Below, piece by piece: positions 6,223-7,836 of a stretch of DNA of 7,836 nt. Made by a program: the position numbers and the translations under genes. Origin of the DNA: JBICHM01 sp043101835 (GTDB taxonomy: Bacteria; Planctomycetota; Phycisphaerae; Phycisphaerales; UBA1924); the NCBI GenBank assembly GCA_043101835.1, contig JBICHM010000358.1, forward strand, positions 1-7,836, in the 5' to 3' direction. The stretch's first letter is position 1. Each line of letters begins with the position of its first letter. The notes beneath the pieces were generated by a model. That model did no database searches. It saw only the letters and a list, made by a program, of their open reading frames with translations, and was not told where the DNA came from.

Positions 6223-7836
6223 CCACCTCCATGAAAAAGGTCCCCTGCCCGACATCCTCGGCGATGAAGAGCAGGTGTCGGTACGGGCGTCCATCCGTCG
6301 TCGTCTCCGAAACGTGCACACCCCCCTGCCCGAGGTCGCGCGAGTCGACCACGCCCAGCAGCGTCCAGCCTTCATGCGCACCATGCGCAAATCCAGCATC
6401 GGGCGGCGCCTCGGCGGGCGATCCCCACACGCTGAACCACTGCGGCGCCCGGTCGCTGCGATGCCACGAGAACACCCGGATCGCCTCGACCGGCGCCGCG
6501 CTCCCCAGATCGACGAGAAATCGCCCCTCCGAGTCCCACCACACGGAGCGCTCCGTATCGTCGTCGTGACGCGCCACCGCTCCGTCACTCAGGCGCGGCA
6601 ATGCCCCGTCCCTCGCCCCCGACGCCCAATGTGGCGTCCACACCCCGTCCGGATCAATCACCCGGAACGCCAGCCCGCTCGCGTCGTCGGTCGATGACGG
6701 AGACGCGAGCGTCAGCGCCTCGATCGACTCCGCCCGCTCCACGCGCACGGCGCCGACCGCCTCCACACCTTCGAACACGGGCGTCGGCGGCTCGGGGTAC
6801 ACATGGCGCACCTCGAGCCGGCCGAGATGGTCGAGCGTGTCGTACAGCGGGGCCGCGGGAGTCGCGCCGGCGTTGGGGTTGTTCACGGCCGTCGCCGCGA
6901 GGATGCGAATGCGCGGGTTGTCGGGCAGCGTCAGCGTCGTTGCGCCGCGCGGGATCGGCAGCTCGTGCTTGTAGAGATAGCTGAAGCGGTACGCCTCGTT
7001 GCCGAGGTCGGGATGGTGCCGGTGCGTCGCGAACCACGCGATCTCGTCACGCTTGATGAACCCCGGCCGAAATCCGATGACCTCCCCTTCCGTTCGGTAG
7101 TCGATCTCCTCGAAGGGCCGATCCCAGATGCGGTCGTCCCACTGCCCGACGAAGCCGGTCCACGATTGCACCGTCACCGGGAACACACGCTCACCGATGC
7201 GGAAGTCGACGGCGACATCATCCATCCCTGCCACGAGCAGCGCGATGTGCGTCCAGTCGCCTTGCGGGATCTCGAGCGTCTGCCCCGCCGCCGCGAGGGC
7301 GTTGAGCGCGCTCGGCTCGCGCGGGCCGGTGACGAACGTCACGCCGCCGACATGCAGTTGCTCCGGCAGCATCTCAGCGGGAATCGTCCTGCCCCGTTCA
7401 TCGAACATGCCGTCGGTGCGATCCGCATCGGTCGAGAGCACATCCGCGTTGTAGGGCAGCGCGATCGACGCGCCCGTCGGCACGCGCAGCGGCGACGTCG
7501 GCGGCGCCAGGCGCACGGCGTAGGAACGAGGGCTGTACGCGGTCATGTCGAGCGCCAGCGCACCGTCGACGACACGCGCCGACCCGATGCGCCGTTCCTG
7601 CCCGTCCACCTCCCACGCTTCGAGGATTGGCGCGGTCATCGACACGCGCACGTCCTGCGCGGGGCGTCCCCAGAGTTCCTGCAGGCGCACGACGACCAGA
7701 TCCGTCCGCTCCGCCGCCTTGATGGCGCGGATGTCGACCTGCGCCGTGTACACCGACGCCAGCGAGATCGCGCTCCGCGCGCCCCCAGCGCGCTTCGGCA
7801 CGGCGAACGCCCGCAGCGGCTGGTTGAGCCTGCGTC
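6203..7836 (-). CDS. GH38 alpha-mannosidase, C-terminal part with added discoidin-like domain (5' end beyond window)
   Basis: 543 residues are visible; the frame is open through base 7836, so the start and the catalytic barrel with its zinc and nucleophile residues lie outside. GH38 enzymes release alpha-mannose from glycans. The visible part begins in the C-terminal beta-sandwich: RLNQPLRAFAV (7834-7802), then DLVVVRLQELWGRP and AWEVDGQERRIGSA, the usual GH38 ending. An extension known from bacterial GH38 proteins follows: LPYNADVLSTDADRTDG, IPAEMLPEQL, a GQ..E.P.GDW segment, GFVGQWDDRIWDRP, ATHRHHPD and LPRGATTLTLPDN-like sequence (PIPRGATTLTLPDN here), to about 6890. From about 6670 to the stop comes a second added unit (FRVIDPDGVWTPHW, WWDSEGRFLVDLGS, IRVFSWHRSDRAPQWFSVWG, YRHLLFIAEDVG) with the strand pattern of an F5/8 type C (discoidin, CBM32-like) domain, probably a glycan binder. 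It is the first gene of the three-gene overlap. The GTG at 7801 is an internal Val codon, not a start. An exported location is expected from the neighbours but its signal peptide is not visible. Confidence 0.85.
   Translation of the reverse strand, partial: RRLNQPLRAFAVPKRAGGARSAISLASVYTAQVDIRAIKAAERTDLVVVRLQELWGRPAQDVRVSMTAPILEAWEVDGQERRIGSARVVDGALALDMTAYSPRSYAVRLAPPTSPLRVPTGASIALPYNADVLSTDADRTDGMFDERGRTIPAEMLPEQLHVGGVTFVTGPREPSALNALAAAGQTLEIPQGDWTHIALLVAGMDDVAVDFRIGERVFPVTVQSWTGFVGQWDDRIWDRPFEEIDYRTEGEVIGFRPGFIKRDEIAWFATHRHHPDLGNEAYRFSYLYKHELPIPRGATTLTLPDNPRIRILAATAVNNPNAGATPAAPLYDTLDHLGRLEVRHVYPEPPTPVFEGVEAVGAVRVERAESIEALTLASPSSTDDASGLAFRVIDPDGVWTPHWASGARDGALPRLSDGAVARHDDDTERSVWWDSEGRFLVDLGSAAPVEAIRVFSWHRSDRAPQWFSVWGSPAEAPPDAGFAHGAHEGWTLLGVVDSRDLGQGGVHVSETTTDGRPYRHLLFIAEDVGQGTFFMEVDVERAD
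6226..6230 (-). promoter_or_regulatory. Internal ribosome binding site for the exported unknown protein
   Basis: On the minus strand GGAGG lies in the last codons of the mannosidase frame. It is 3 nt from the ATG at 6222 and 6 nt from the TTG at 6219. The short spacing to ATG suggests either use of TTG or re-initiation by ribosomes finishing the mannosidase. Confidence 0.5.

Noticed and set aside
6223..6588. N-terminal extension of the exported unknown protein to 6588
   Set aside because: It would lie inside the discoidin-like domain of the mannosidase in another frame and would bury the signal peptide.
5306..6697. 463-codon plus-strand open frame opposite the unknown gene and part of the mannosidase
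   Set aside because: It is Arg/Ser/Pro-rich and spans two minus-strand genes that have signal peptide, family motifs and overlapping junctions.
7799..7801. GTG as the start of the mannosidase gene
   Set aside because: The frame continues upstream to the window edge with GH38-like sequence (RLNQPLRAFA), so this is an internal valine.

Overview
The window looks like a piece of a GC-rich bacterial chromosome (roughly two-thirds G+C by eye, codons ending mostly in G or C). The mix of gene families points to a planctomycete-like lineage, perhaps Phycisphaerae. That mix is a tricorn-type protease, a CvpA protein with a long tail, an exported His-rich TPR protein, and a GH38 mannosidase carrying an extra carbohydrate-binding-like domain. 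The placement is an inference from families and composition only. No rRNA, tRNA, CRISPR array, transposase or phage gene was seen.

Layout. (1) Bases 1-1351, minus strand: the first 450 residues of an exported tricorn protease homologue, cut by the left edge. (2) Bases 1352-1601: a divergent intergenic region with two perfect 12-bp palindromes. (3) Bases 1602-2600, plus strand: a CvpA-family membrane protein. (4) Bases 2601-2815: a gap with no clear element. (5) Bases 2816-4465, plus strand: an exported TPR protein of an uncharacterised, His-rich family. (6) Bases 4466-4532: a convergent gap with a GC hairpin that probably ends transcription. (7) Bases 4533-7836, minus strand: three overlapping genes read right to left. 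They are a GH38 alpha-mannosidase (N-terminus beyond the right edge), an exported protein of unknown function, and a nucleosidase of the MTA/SAH type.

How the genes relate. The three minus-strand genes overlap by 20 nt at both junctions and are almost certainly one transcript with translational coupling. The first two products handle material outside the cytoplasm (glycan cleavage and an unknown envelope role). The third is cytosolic salvage, so the functional link is not obvious. Tricorn protease, TPR protein, mannosidase and the unknown protein are all predicted to be exported or belong to exported families, so the window leans towards degradation at the cell envelope. Several genes in the window had to be found by reading through the edges or by moving the start inward, because the longest open frames are antisense GC-rich shadows.

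No clearly new multi-gene defence or mobile system is visible. The items most worth following are the coupled mannosidase-unknown-nucleosidase operon, the plant-like nucleosidase, and the clustered histidines of the TPR protein.
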